10,846 nucleotides of DNA from Caulobacteraceae bacterium (GCA_947484535.1 CANKPO010000022.1:1-10846), one strand, 5' to 3'. Positions 1-7,772 are shown, counted from the stretch's first letter. Translations and numbers: made by a program. Notes: generated from the letters alone by a model not told the origin.

Positions 1-408
1 CCGTGCGCCGCCGCGATGTTTAGCCAGCAGATAGGGCGCGCCGCTCATGCTCTCCATCCCCCCGGCGACGATGATGTCTGACGAGCCAGCAGCCAAGGCA
101 TCAAAGGCCATGATGGCCGCCTGCATACCGCTGCCGCACATCTTGTTGATTGTGGTCGCTGTGACGTTGAGGGGCAGCCCTGCCCCCAAGGCGGCTTGGC
201 GCGCTGGGGCCTGGCCCAGACCGGCGGGCAGAACACAGCCCATAATGATCTGGTCGATCTGATCCCCGCGCACCCCGGCCCGCTCGAGCGCGGCCTTAAC
301 GGCGACAGAGCCAAGCACTGTGGCCTTGACGCTCGAAAGCCCGCCTTGAAAGGCGCCCATCGGCGTACGGGCATAGGAGGCGATGACGATAGGATCAGAA
401 ACGGACAT
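1..408 (-). CDS. Acetyl-CoA acetyltransferase (thiolase), N-terminal part
   Basis: This is the first 136 residues of a thiolase-family enzyme; the rest lies beyond the left edge. Thiolases of this type condense two acetyl-CoA to acetoacetyl-CoA, or cleave 3-ketoacyl-CoA, in the cytoplasm; they serve polyhydroxybutyrate synthesis, ketone-body or fatty-acid metabolism. The N-terminus reads MSVSDPIVIASYARTPMG, matching the usual start of acetyl-CoA acetyltransferases. The acyl-accepting cysteine is Cys91 in the motif NKMCGSGMQA, followed by the glycine-rich VAGGMESMSGAPY stretch at about residues 114-126. A GGAG Shine-Dalgarno sequence (418-421) lies 9 bases before the ATG. The gene runs in the same direction as mnmA with a 77-base gap, so it may have its own promoter. 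A biosynthetic (PhaA-like) and a degradative (AtoB-like) role cannot be told apart from this part. Confidence 0.9.
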   Translation of the reverse strand, partial: MSVSDPIVIASYARTPMGAFQGGLSSVKATVLGSVAVKAALERAGVRGDQIDQIIMGCVLPAGLGQAPARQAALGAGLPLNVTATTINKMCGSGMQAAIMAFDALAAGSSDIIVAGGMESMSGAPYLLAKHRGGAR

Positions 409-485
409 GGTGATGATCTCCGAACGAGCAGGGCATTCTATAGGCGGTCATTAGCCTGCACCCCATGACGCAGCGCAAGCCAAGC

Positions 486-1688
486 CTAAAGACTGAGATG
501 GGCCGCCGTCGTGGACTCAATAAAGCCGCCGCCAAGAACCCGCTCGCCGCCGCTCGCTGGATCATAGAGAACACAGGCCTGTCCCGGAGAAACGCCCTCC
601 TCAGCCTCATCGAACACTATGGCCGGAGCGCCATCAATGATGGCTAGTCGCGCCGCAACCGGTTCACGGGTCGAGCGGACGCGCGCAAGGACCGGTTGCC
701 CGGCCTCCGCCGCCTCGAGAAGACTGGCCTGATCCCCAAGCCAATTGGTTTCCTTCAGACGCAAGGCGCGGGTCAGCAGGGCCTCACGCGGCCCAACCAC
801 GACCTGCCGCTGGTCTGGATTGATCTTGACCACGAACAGGGGCTCACCGACCGCCACATTCAGGCCGCGCCTTTGGCCGACCGTATAGCGGGTGACACCC
901 TCATGCTGGCCCAATATCCGGCCATCGAGATGAACAATATCTCCCGGCAAGGCACCCTGGGGGCGCAGGCGGTCGATCAGGGTGACGTACTTGCCTTCCG
1001 GCACGAAACAGATGTCCTGGCTATCGGGCTTATCGGCAACCGCAAGGCCAAGGCTGGCCGCGACCTTGCGTACCTCTGGCTTGGGTAGCCCACCGAGGGG
1101 GAACCGGACAAAGGCCAACTGCTCTGGCGTTGTCGCAAAGAGGAAATAGCTCTGGTCACGGGCCGGATCGATGGCACGAACCAATTGAGGACCGGTCGGG
1201 CCCTCTTCGCGACGTACATAGTGGCCGGTCGCCATCGCCTCAGCGCCCAGATCACGGGCCATGTCGAGAAGGTCGCGAAACTTGACCGTTTGATTGCAGC
1301 GAATGCAGGGGATGGGCGTCTCGCCGCGCAGATAAGAATCGGCAAAGTCCTCAATCACCTCTTGGCGAAAGCGGCTCTCATAGTCGAGGACATAGTGCGG
1401 GATGCCGATCCGCTCAGCCGCGGTGCGTGCATCATGGATGTCCTGGCCTGCGCAGCACGCACCCTTTTTCTGGATCGCCGCCCCATGGTCGTAGAGTTGA
1501 AGGGTGACGCCGACCACATCATAGCCCGCCTGCTTGAGCAGTGCTGCAGTAACGGTGGAATCAACGCCGCCCGACATGGCCACAACGACCCGCGTGCCCA
1601 GTGGCAAACCCACAGCCGCGCGCGCAACAGCAATCGCGCTGGCAGCGTCTTGGCTCAGGGTCATATCGAGGGTCGAGACGGTCATCAT
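486..1688 (-). CDS. mnmA: tRNA-specific 2-thiouridylase MnmA
   Basis: MnmA is a cytoplasmic enzyme that adenylates and then thiolates C2 of the wobble uridine U34 in tRNAs for Lys, Glu and Gln, using persulfide sulfur relayed from a cysteine desulfurase. The 400-residue protein carries the ATP-pyrophosphatase P-loop SGGVDS at residues 39-44. The two expected active-site cysteines are present: Cys131 in [10 protein letters not shown] and Cys227 in [11 protein letters not shown]. The TGHY motif is at about 154-157, and YTVGQRRGL at about 268-276 marks the central domain. It is slightly longer than the E. coli enzyme because of about 30 extra N-terminal residues. Two adjacent ATGs (1688 and 1685) make the exact start ambiguous by one residue; an AGGCAGG stretch lies directly upstream. 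It follows flgL after 89 bases on the same strand, with no clear terminator between them. Confidence 0.96.
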   Translation of the reverse strand: MMTVSTLDMTLSQDAASAIAVARAAVGLPLGTRVVVAMSGGVDSTVTAALLKQAGYDVVGVTLQLYDHGAAIQKKGACCAGQDIHDARTAAERIGIPHYVLDYESRFRQEVIEDFADSYLRGETPIPCIRCNQTVKFRDLLDMARDLGAEAMATGHYVRREEGPTGPQLVRAIDPARDQSYFLFATTPEQLAFVRFPLGGLPKPEVRKVAASLGLAVADKPDSQDICFVPEGKYVTLIDRLRPQGALPGDIVHLDGRILGQHEGVTRYTVGQRRGLNVAVGEPLFVVKINPDQRQVVVGPREALLTRALRLKETNWLGDQASLLEAAEAGQPVLARVRSTREPVAARLAIIDGAPAIVFDEAEEGVSPGQACVLYDPASGGERVLGGGFIESTTAAHLSL

Positions 1689-1777
1689 CCTGCCTACAGT
1701 TGGGCTATCGCCATCCCATAGCGGTTTTGGATGAATTTCGCGAGGCTTCTGAGCCGTTTAAGCCCAACCGTGGTTAA

Positions 1778-2725
1778 TCAGCTGAGATAGTTCAGCAGAG
1801 ATGAGCTCTTCAGGGCCAGAAAGACCTGCGCGCCGGCCTGGACAGCCTGCTGCGCCAAGCGAAGGCGCGATACGGTTTCGGCCTCATTGATGCCGGACAG
1901 GTCAGAGGTCATGCTATCGATCGTATCCACGCGGGCCTTCTGCGACGTGATGGTCGTGGCGACACCATTGGCGATCGAACCGTTGAGCGCAGCTCGATCA
2001 GTCAAACCTCCATGGGCCGACGCGAAGGCTTGCATCTGAGTAGTTAGAAATGTGGTTTCAGCCGTCGTTAGGGTCGCGCCAAACGGATAGGTCGGCGGCG
2101 GACCTGGAAGCGTATTGGTTGCGTAATATTCCTGGATTTTCGAGAAGACCGTCATCAGGTCGGTGCCAATGTCACTCGCCGTCAAACCCGTTGTCACCGA
2201 CGTTGCATCATTCAGACGGCTGGTTTGAACCTCTGAATCATTCTGGAAAATTGTCGCAATCGCACCCGGAAGAGGTAGCCCCGCCATCGAGGTGGCATTG
2301 ACCGGCTTGGTCGAGGTCTGAGAGCCTGCAAACAGATATTGCCCCTCATTTTGACCGTTCAAGGAATCCACTGCCGCCGAAAACTGCAGCTTAAGGGTCT
2401 CCATCAAGGCGGTGCCCGAATTGTTGGCAATGGCATTGGCGACCGCCTGTCGGGCTGTGTCTGCCGCATCCGCCGTTGATGTCAGATAGATGTCTTGCGT
2501 ATCAAGCTTGCGGCTTAAATTCTCATTCAGCTTGATGTAGGACTCGGTCTGAACCTTAACCGTTCTGGCCGCCACGAGAGTCTGTGAGTCGGATGAAAAC
2601 CCGCGAAGATCGGTCGCCTTCTTGCCGGTCGAGAGTTGGTTATTGGCCTCATTCTGCGCTTGCTGAGCACGCAAAATTCCAGATAAAACAACGTTATAGG
2701 AGTTTGTGGTTGAAACCCGATCCAT
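1778..2725 (-). CDS. flgL: Flagellar hook-associated protein FlgL (HAP3)
   Basis: FlgL is the outer of the two junction proteins that join the hook to the flagellin filament; it is exported through the flagellar type III system. The 315-residue product has the flagellin-like N-terminal helix region (about residues 1-60, starting VSTTNSYNVVLSGILRAQQ and including NNQLSTGKKATDL) and the matching C-terminal helix ending SSSLLNYLS. These two ends form the coiled D0/D1 core. The middle (about 125-235) is variable and includes a proline-rich loop, GPPPTYPF. No cysteines are visible, as is common for exported flagellar proteins. It begins 9 bases after the flgK stop codon, so it is almost certainly co-transcribed with flgK; an AGGG that overlaps the end of flgK can serve as its ribosome binding site. 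A flagellin identity is less likely because of the position directly behind flgK. Confidence 0.93.
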   Translation of the reverse strand: MDRVSTTNSYNVVLSGILRAQQAQNEANNQLSTGKKATDLRGFSSDSQTLVAARTVKVQTESYIKLNENLSRKLDTQDIYLTSTADAADTARQAVANAIANNSGTALMETLKLQFSAAVDSLNGQNEGQYLFAGSQTSTKPVNATSMAGLPLPGAIATIFQNDSEVQTSRLNDATSVTTGLTASDIGTDLMTVFSKIQEYYATNTLPGPPPTYPFGATLTTAETTFLTTQMQAFASAHGGLTDRAALNGSIANGVATTITSQKARVDTIDSMTSDLSGINEAETVSRLRLAQQAVQAGAQVFLALKSSSLLNYLS

Positions 2726-2734
2726 TGTTCAGCC

Positions 2735-4831
2735 CTAATTTACCATGGCAAGAAGTACATCGTACAACTCGCCAGCAGCCTTGACCATACGTGCAGATGC
2801 GTTGAACGCCTGTTGATAGGTGGTCAACTTGATCAGCTCGTCATCGATATTAACGTCTTCGGCTTTAGACCGACGATCTTCTGCCGCTGTATTCACCGCG
2901 TCCGCGCTTTTCCGCGCGCTTTCAGCCTGGGCCGATGAGCGGGCCAAACTGCCCGCAAACTGCGCCGCATAGTCCGAAATACTATAGGTCCCGGAGGAAA
3001 TAGTGCCGGCCTTATCAAAGCTTGCCGTCGCCGCGCCCGCATTGGCGAGCAGTTTGGCCCCTTCACCATTACCCACCTTCAAGGCCGGTTGACCCGCAGC
3101 AGCGGTCAGATCCAACTTGGCCAGGGCCAAATATTTGCCGTCTTGAACAATGTCCGCCCGCACGCCGTACTGGTCAGTCCGCAGCGAGCGTTGGACATCC
3201 CCAATGCCGAACAGGGCACTCATAGAGACCCCCCCTGTACCGCGCTGTGTGGTATCTGACTGGATCGCTAGGTTGGTGGTGGTCGATGAGAAGTTCAGCC
3301 GTCCTTTGCTATCGAGTGCGAAGGTGCCGTACGAACCCACTCCTGCATTCAATGCCGTTATCAAGTCACTCATCAACGGTCCCGCAGGCACGGGGACGGT
3401 TACATCGACCAGATGCTGGCCCGTTGGATCGGTGAGGTCGAAGGCAATTTGCCCGCCCGCATTGAAGCCATGATTACTGGCTGCGGTCAGGCCCGTGTCA
3501 TAGGTCGAGATACTCGTCGAGGCGACCAGGTCATTGAGACCCATAAAATGACTGAAGGTCTTACCTGCCTTCAGGCTTGGCGGAGTGGCGTTCTTATCAT
3601 CAAAAGCCAGCCCCTGCCCCGCCGCGGTTGTGATGGAGAGCGCGCCGTTGGTGAAACTCGCGGTAGCAGTTCCCCCAAGAGCCGTATTGAAACCGGTAAC
3701 GAAAGTCGCAGGCGTAAAGGCGGTTGCCACCCCACCAACTGTGATCGTACCCGCGCCAAAATCTATGGTCGCCGACTGTGCCACCGCATTTGTAGCGTCA
3801 AGAACCGCTAAGGTCGTCTGACCCGTGAAGTTCGAGAAGGCCGTCGCCTGGTCCAAAAATCCAGTAGAACGCCCCGTCAGCGTTTGAGGCGCGGGCACAG
3901 AGGAAGACGCATTGTGGGCCCGGTTCAGCTCTTCGATTGCGTGGCTGGTATACTCAGCCAACTGGTTCATCAGGCCAGGCAGTTCCTTGTCGCGAAGCTG
4001 TGTCAGTCCCAACATTTCGCCCGACGAAAGACGGTTCTTCAACAGGATCGGCGAGCCGCCACTGGGCGTTACAAAGATATCGCTAAAGCCTGAGGGCTGT
4101 AGGGAGCTGCTCAGCTGCGCCGGGCCCTCGCCAATCAGCGTAATACTGTCGCCGCCGATAATTCTGACCTCACCGGTCGTGCGGGTCGTGATCTTGATGT
4201 CCATATAGCTGGACAGTTTCTTGATCATTTCACGCTGCAGGCTCTCCGAACCCGTCGCGTCACCGTTCGTCAGATTGCCTTGGACAATGTCGGTATTGAG
4301 GGACGAAATCGCCTTAAGCAGATTATTGACCGTATCAACATCATTGGTCAGCTGGGTGTCGGCTTGCGATCTCAAATCCCGGATAGAGCTGTTGATCCGC
4401 GCCGCATCTGACAGGAAATTGCGAAGGTCCAATACGATCTGACTGCGGCCAAGGCCCGATGAGGGCGAAGCGGACGCAACGTTGAATTCGCTATAGATCG
4501 AATCCAACTGATTGAAAAAGGAGGTGTCGCTAGAGGGGTCACCAAACAGGGCCTGCGCCTGATCAAAGCCCTGAGCGAGCGTACCGGCCTTACCGAGGTT
4601 ACCAGACGCCGTATAGGCCGCACGTTCCAGATAGGCGTCGGCGGCTTGGCGAATACGGTCCACCGCGACGCCTTGCCCCCGCCCATCGCTGGTCAGTGAG
4701 GTCTGCTCAACGATCTTTCGGACATAGCCCTTGGTATTTACGTTCGCGATATTATCCGCAACCGTCCGCAAACTGGTCTGCGAGGTGGCGACGCCCGAGG
4801 AGGCAATGCCGAGGATCGACGAGAGCGACAT
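2735..4831 (-). CDS. flgK: Flagellar hook-associated protein FlgK (HAP1)
   Basis: FlgK forms the first junction layer at the tip of the finished hook. The 698-residue product starts with the rod/hook-family signature: SSGVATSQTSLRTVADNIAN followed by VNTKGY (about residues 11-36). It ends with the matching C-terminal helix, VNIDDELIKLTTYQQAFNAS onward (about 660-698). The segment SHFMGLNDLV at about 427-436 is the typical FlgK motif FFGLNDL. The centre (about 330-425) is an Ala/Thr/Gly-rich domain exposed in this family. A GAGGG Shine-Dalgarno sequence lies 9 bases before the ATG. flgL follows after 9 bases. Expression most likely comes from the sigma-54 promoter at 4990-5005, which would give a long leader of about 148 bases that contains a possible 38-codon ORF. 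The Caulobacter equivalent, by position, is flaN. Confidence 0.95.
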   Translation of the reverse strand: MSLSSILGIASSGVATSQTSLRTVADNIANVNTKGYVRKIVEQTSLTSDGRGQGVAVDRIRQAADAYLERAAYTASGNLGKAGTLAQGFDQAQALFGDPSSDTSFFNQLDSIYSEFNVASASPSSGLGRSQIVLDLRNFLSDAARINSSIRDLRSQADTQLTNDVDTVNNLLKAISSLNTDIVQGNLTNGDATGSESLQREMIKKLSSYMDIKITTRTTGEVRIIGGDSITLIGEGPAQLSSSLQPSGFSDIFVTPSGGSPILLKNRLSSGEMLGLTQLRDKELPGLMNQLAEYTSHAIEELNRAHNASSSVPAPQTLTGRSTGFLDQATAFSNFTGQTTLAVLDATNAVAQSATIDFGAGTITVGGVATAFTPATFVTGFNTALGGTATASFTNGALSITTAAGQGLAFDDKNATPPSLKAGKTFSHFMGLNDLVASTSISTYDTGLTAASNHGFNAGGQIAFDLTDPTGQHLVDVTVPVPAGPLMSDLITALNAGVGSYGTFALDSKGRLNFSSTTTNLAIQSDTTQRGTGGVSMSALFGIGDVQRSLRTDQYGVRADIVQDGKYLALAKLDLTAAAGQPALKVGNGEGAKLLANAGAATASFDKAGTISSGTYSISDYAAQFAGSLARSSAQAESARKSADAVNTAAEDRRSKAEDVNIDDELIKLTTYQQAFNASARMVKAAGELYDVLLAMVN

Positions 4832-4832
4832 T

Positions 4833-4949
4833 CTACAGATCCCTCAGCCGCGCCATCAGTTTGGTCGCGCTAGGCAAAAATGACCGGGCAAACAGTAGTG
4901 AATTACTGCTTTCTCGCCTGTCGATCCCAACCAACCTACTGATTAACAT
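4833..4949 (-). CDS. Possible 38-codon leader ORF upstream of flgK
   Basis: This short reading frame is too small for routine gene callers. It begins MLISRLVGIDRRESSNSLLF, is basic overall, and ends ARLRDL. Its ATG is preceded by GGAG at 4958-4961 with an 8-base spacer, and by a stronger AGGAGG at 4966-4971. It starts about 30 bases after the transcription start predicted from the sigma-54 promoter at 4990-5005, the distance expected for a first cistron. Its TAG stop ends one base before the flgK ATG, an arrangement that would allow translational coupling; the flgK ribosome binding site lies inside its last codons. Against it, codon use is not strongly biased toward G/C at third positions and I recognise no family. 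It may be a regulatory leader peptide, a small protein, or chance. Confidence 0.4.
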   Translation of the reverse strand: MLISRLVGIDRRESSNSLLFARSFLPSATKLMARLRDL

Positions 4950-4989
4950 AAGGTTTACTCCAAAGCCTCCTGCGAGGTGATATATAAGA

Positions 4990-5005
4990 AGCAATATCGA
5001 TGCCA
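4990..5005 (-). promoter_or_regulatory. Sigma-54 promoter for flgK-flgL
   Basis: Read on the minus strand the element is TGGCATCGATATTGCT. It has the invariant GG (-24) and GC (-12) at the correct distance and matches the sigma-54 consensus TGGCACG-N4-TTGCW at nearly every conserved position. The predicted transcription start is near 4979, about 30 bases before the ATG of the possible leader ORF and about 148 bases before flgK. Sigma-54 dependence of late flagellar genes, activated by FlbD, is established in Caulobacter; its use here is inferred from motif and position. Confidence 0.82.
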
Positions 5006-5104
5006 GAATGGTGCGGCGCTTGGGTGACGCTGCCGTGCGTCCTCGCCAGATGGTGCGGGCCGCAAGATCAAGGGCGGCAGTCGCTGCCTGTCCAAGACCG
5101 AAAG

Positions 5105-5123
5105 CGCACGGCAAATTTGGCCC
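5105..5123 (+). promoter_or_regulatory. Possible FlbD-binding (ftr-like) enhancer element
   Basis: The stretch CGCACGGCAAATTTGGCCC fits, as I recall it, the Caulobacter ftr pattern C-C-CGGC--AAA--GC-G at most fixed positions: both leading C residues, the CGGC core, the first A of the AAA and the later GC. It departs at two of the three A positions and at the final G. It lies about 100 bases upstream of the predicted fliK start and about 130 from the flgK start, the usual range for an enhancer used by a sigma-54 activator. The consensus is from memory and the assignment is an inference. Confidence 0.5.
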
Positions 5124-5166
5124 CACGCCGTCGCGCCAAAGGGGCGCTTGAATAATTATATCATTA

Positions 5167-5179
5167 AATCAATCACTTA
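5167..5179 (+). promoter_or_regulatory. IHF binding site
   Basis: AATCAATCACTTA matches the IHF consensus WATCAANNNNTTR at every fixed position and sits in an AT-rich stretch. It lies between the ftr-like element and the rightward sigma-54 promoter, where IHF bending would bring a bound activator to the promoter, as described for Caulobacter flagellar promoters. Confidence 0.72.
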
Positions 5180-5195
5180 TAGGGACTCCAAAAAC

Positions 5196-5211
5196 TGGCC
5201 CAAGGGTTGCT
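5196..5211 (+). promoter_or_regulatory. Sigma-54 promoter for fliK-flgD-flgE
   Basis: TGGCCCAAGGGTTGCT matches the sigma-54 consensus TGGCACG-N4-TTGCW, with GG and GC at the exact -24/-12 spacing. The predicted start is near 5222, giving a leader of about 55 bases before the fliK ATG. GANTC sequences (possible CcrM methylation sites) lie on both sides, at 5184-5188 and 5223-5227. Confidence 0.85.
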
Positions 5212-5277
5212 TATCAATATCCGAATCCTCACGTGCAGTAGGCGCGGCTCAACTCGAATGAATTGCCCGTCTGAATT

Positions 5278-7092
5278 ATGCAAACTGATTACGCCCAGAT
5301 TCTGCCGATCATCCTGCCTGTGCCCAAGGCTGGCCCGAGTGCGCCTGCCAATGTCGCAAGCGCAGATGGCAAGACGACTTCGCCATCAAGGGCTGAGGCG
5401 GCCAACCTTGAAGCTTTGGAGTCCGAAGAGGGTTCCGACGATCAATCACAATCGCTAAGCGCCTTTGATCAGGCCCTAGCGCAGATGATGATGGTTCAAG
5501 CGCCGGTTGCTCAGACCCTGCCGCAAGCGCCTGCACAGCAGGGCCTAGGAACCAACCCTGTCGACATAACCGCAGCGCTCGATGCCTTGCAGCCCGGCTC
5601 TGGCCTTGGGCTAGCGCCGGTCATGGATGCTGGGTCGGGTCTCACAGCGCCGCCGGTGACGCCGCCTGCTCCATCTGATCTTCTGCCTGACCCGAGCCTC
5701 CAGGTGGCGGCCCAGGCCGGAAACGCTCCGCAAACCCTGCCCGCTGGTCCCGCATTAGCGATCAGCACGGGTGCTCCAAGCAACGCCCCCATCACGCAGG
5801 CGGCAAATTTTGCCGGGTCGTCCCTTGATGCGGCCAGTGCCAGTTCCAGCGACCTAGCACAGACCTTTCCCGCAAAGTCAGACGCTGCTGGGCTAGCCGT
5901 GCCAGCGCCTGTTGAGGCCCCACAAGTCCAGACCAAACCCATCGATCTGGGGCTGAGCACACCCCAAGCGCCGACATCACAGGTTCAGCCGTCTGTCACT
6001 CAGGACGCTCAGGCCAATGCGACGACCGACACCTCACCTATTGGCCCATCCGTTTCTACTCCCACGCAGGCAACAGCCGATCGGCCATCTCAAGCCTCCA
6101 TCCTTCAGGCGATGGGTAATGCGACGACAGATGCAACGGCTCGTGTGACCGGCATGTCGGTTCCCCAGCCCCCATCGACCCCGAACCAGACCCCACTGAC
6201 TGCGCTAGAGCCCGATCAAGCGCAAACAGCCCCGTCAACCCGGGTACAGGCCCAGCCGGCCGCTCCCGCCCAAGCGACGCTTCAGGCGGCTCAAGCCATG
6301 AGCAGCGCTCAAACCGGCGCACGCGAAACGGCTCAAGCCAATAGCCGCGTGACCACATCCACCCTCGCCTCCAGTGAGACGACCTCGACATCGGCCCCAT
6401 CCGTTGCCAGCCCACTGACCGCCATAGCCATCGTGGCAAATGGCGGTGCGAACAGCGCGGATACAGGCGGGGCCTTCGAAGACGCCCCCTCCGATTTTGC
6501 TGAAGCGGCGGCTGCTCAGACCATGCCAATGGAAGGCGAGGCTGCAACGGATATCTTCGGGGCGCCCTTGCCGCTCGAAGGCCGGGTCACCCAGGCCAGC
6601 CTGCAGGCCGGTTCGTCGGCAACCCTGTCAACCCCAGCGACCGCCCCGCACCTTGCCGCCGAAATCAGCCGCAAGTTCGAGGGCAAGTCGGCGCAGTTCG
6701 ACATCTCCCTGACCCCCGAGGGGCTGGGCAAGGTCGATGTCAAGATCACCATCAATGCGCGCGGTGAAGTCAGCGCGGCCATGAAGTTCGACAATCCGCA
6801 AGCCGCCGCAGAGCTCAAGGGCCGGGCCGCTGAACTGCAGCGGGCGCTTGAACAGTCGGGCTTTAGCCTGTCGCAAGACGGGATCAGCTTCTCAGACGGA
6901 CAGGGCCAAGGCTTTAACGCGCCACAGCAGCAGGCCAGCCAGCAAGATTGGCAAGAGACCGCGCGCCGCACCGCACAGAACCGCATGTTCCAAGACTCCA
7001 ATGATCTGGCGGATGCCGCCGCCCTACGGGTTGCAGAAGCCTCTTCTGCCTATAGTGGCCGGTCCAATACCGGCGTTGATGTGAGGATCTAA
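5278..7092 (+). CDS. fliK: Flagellar hook-length control protein FliK
   Basis: FliK is exported while the hook grows. It acts as a ruler and, through its C-terminal domain, switches the export gate from hook to filament substrates. The 604-residue product has a long low-complexity region (about residues 1-450) rich in Ala, Pro, Gln, Thr and Ser, probably unfolded and fitting the ruler role. It ends with a Flg_hook-type globular domain at about 457-545, recognised by AQFDISLTPEGLGKVDVKI and the following helix AAELKGRAAELQRALEQSGF. A Gln-rich tail (about 543-565) follows, as is common in FliK. The start is fixed on the upstream side by an in-frame TGA at 5272-5274; no good Shine-Dalgarno sequence is visible before it. 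It overlaps nothing, and flgD follows after 2 bases. The Caulobacter counterpart by position is flbG. Confidence 0.92.
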   Translation: MQTDYAQILPIILPVPKAGPSAPANVASADGKTTSPSRAEAANLEALESEEGSDDQSQSLSAFDQALAQMMMVQAPVAQTLPQAPAQQGLGTNPVDITAALDALQPGSGLGLAPVMDAGSGLTAPPVTPPAPSDLLPDPSLQVAAQAGNAPQTLPAGPALAISTGAPSNAPITQAANFAGSSLDAASASSSDLAQTFPAKSDAAGLAVPAPVEAPQVQTKPIDLGLSTPQAPTSQVQPSVTQDAQANATTDTSPIGPSVSTPTQATADRPSQASILQAMGNATTDATARVTGMSVPQPPSTPNQTPLTALEPDQAQTAPSTRVQAQPAAPAQATLQAAQAMSSAQTGARETAQANSRVTTSTLASSETTSTSAPSVASPLTAIAIVANGGANSADTGGAFEDAPSDFAEAAAAQTMPMEGEAATDIFGAPLPLEGRVTQASLQAGSSATLSTPATAPHLAAEISRKFEGKSAQFDISLTPEGLGKVDVKITINARGEVSAAMKFDNPQAAAELKGRAAELQRALEQSGFSLSQDGISFSDGQGQGFNAPQQQASQQDWQETARRTAQNRMFQDSNDLADAAALRVAEASSAYSGRSNTGVDVRI

Positions 7093-7094
7093 CC

Positions 7095-7769
7095 ATGGCT
7101 GTCACAACCGCCAGTGCCGCTTCTGTCGCCGCTGCCGCTAATGCGCAGGTGGCGTCCAGCACACAAAAGATGGCTGCAAATTCGCAGACCTTCCTGACCT
7201 TGCTGACCACACAGCTGAAAAACCAAGACCCGACTGCGCCGACGGACATGAACTCCATGACCCAGCAGTTGACCCAGATGACTGGGGTCGAACAGCAGCT
7301 CCTGTCCAACGAACTCCTAACCAAGCTGGTCTCTCAGAGCGCCAATGCCATGGGAACCGCAGTCGGATTGATTGGCAAGACTGTGACCGCAGCCAGCAAC
7401 GTCAACAATATTATCGGCGGTAAGGCGGACTGGCTCTACGAGCTCGGTGCCGGTGCGACAGCAGGTTCTGTCAGCATCAAAAACTCATCGGGTGCCATCG
7501 TCCACACCGCAAAGCTCTCCGACCTGAGCGCCGGACGGCACTCCATCAGTTGGAACGGCAAGGATCTGGCCGGTCGCACGCTGGCCGATGGCGGACCCTA
7601 TACCGCCACATTCAATGCCGCCGATGCCGACGGCAAGTCCGTAGCCGTTACGGCCATGGTCAAAGGGACCGCAACCGGTGCCGAGCAGGTCGGCGACCAG
7701 ACCATGGTGTCTCTCACCAGCGGCAAGGTGCCCTACTCCGCCGTTGTCGGTGTCTCCTCAGGAATTTGA
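7095..7769 (+). CDS. flgD: Flagellar hook-capping scaffold protein FlgD
   Basis: FlgD sits as a cap at the distal end of the growing hook and directs assembly of FlgE; it is not part of the finished structure. The 224-residue protein carries the conserved N-terminal export/cap segment at about residues 30-75, including FLTLLTTQLKNQDPTAPTD and MTGVEQQLLSNELL. The Ig-like/TUDOR part typical of FlgD follows from about 85 to 220, with the signature SWNGKDLAGRTLADGGPY at about 152-169. Its ATG lies 2 bases after the fliK stop, and GAGGA within the end of fliK can act as its ribosome binding site, so translation of the two is probably coupled. It is shorter than C-terminally extended versions but within the usual range. 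Confidence 0.95.
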   Translation: MAVTTASAASVAAAANAQVASSTQKMAANSQTFLTLLTTQLKNQDPTAPTDMNSMTQQLTQMTGVEQQLLSNELLTKLVSQSANAMGTAVGLIGKTVTAASNVNNIIGGKADWLYELGAGATAGSVSIKNSSGAIVHTAKLSDLSAGRHSISWNGKDLAGRTLADGGPYTATFNAADADGKSVAVTAMVKGTATGAEQVGDQTMVSLTSGKVPYSAVVGVSSGI

Positions 7770-7772
7770 ACG

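Larger units (their letters stand above)
4832..5277. other. Divergent flgK / fliK control region
   Basis: This 446-base gap separates the divergent hook-associated and hook operons. From left to right it holds the flgK leader (4832-4979) with its possible short ORF, a leftward sigma-54 promoter (4990-5005), about 90 bases of GC-rich sequence with a short inverted repeat (GGCAG-TCG-CTGCC at 5076-5088), an FlbD/ftr-like element (5105-5123), a second inverted repeat (GCGCC-AAAGG-GGCGC at about 5134-5148), an AT-rich segment with an IHF consensus site (5167-5179), a rightward sigma-54 promoter (5196-5211) and the fliK leader. It has the same kind of layout as the flaN-flbG intergenic region of Caulobacter, where enhancer elements act on promoters in both directions through FlbD and IHF. 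The parts are listed separately below. Confidence 0.8.

Noticed and set aside
409..485. A promoter for the thiolase between mnmA and the thiolase
   Set aside because: TATAGAAT on the minus strand looks like a -10 element, but no convincing -35 is found at the right distance, so it was not listed.
465..647. 60-codon plus-strand frame near the end of mnmA
   Set aside because: It lies almost wholly antisense to the well-supported C-terminal part of mnmA, and no family is recognised; most likely a shadow frame.
5076..5088. GGCAG-TCG-CTGCC as a second FlbD/ftr element
   Set aside because: It keeps the CGGC and GC parts of the pattern at the right spacing but lacks the A-rich centre and flanking C residues, so it is too weak to list as a regulatory site.
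4833..5126. 97-codon frame upstream of flgK on the minus strand
   Set aside because: Its start lies upstream of the sigma-54 promoter at 4990-5005, so the predicted transcript cannot encode the full frame. Only the last 38 codons, which have their own ribosome binding site, remain plausible.
5207..5458. Frame overlapping the fliK leader and start
   Set aside because: Its start precedes the predicted transcription start near 5222 and it runs out of frame through fliK, which is well supported by its C-terminal domain.
6516..7001. Long minus-strand frame opposite the fliK C-terminal domain
   Set aside because: The plus strand encodes the conserved hook-length control domain here; the opposite frame is a product of GC-rich codon bias.
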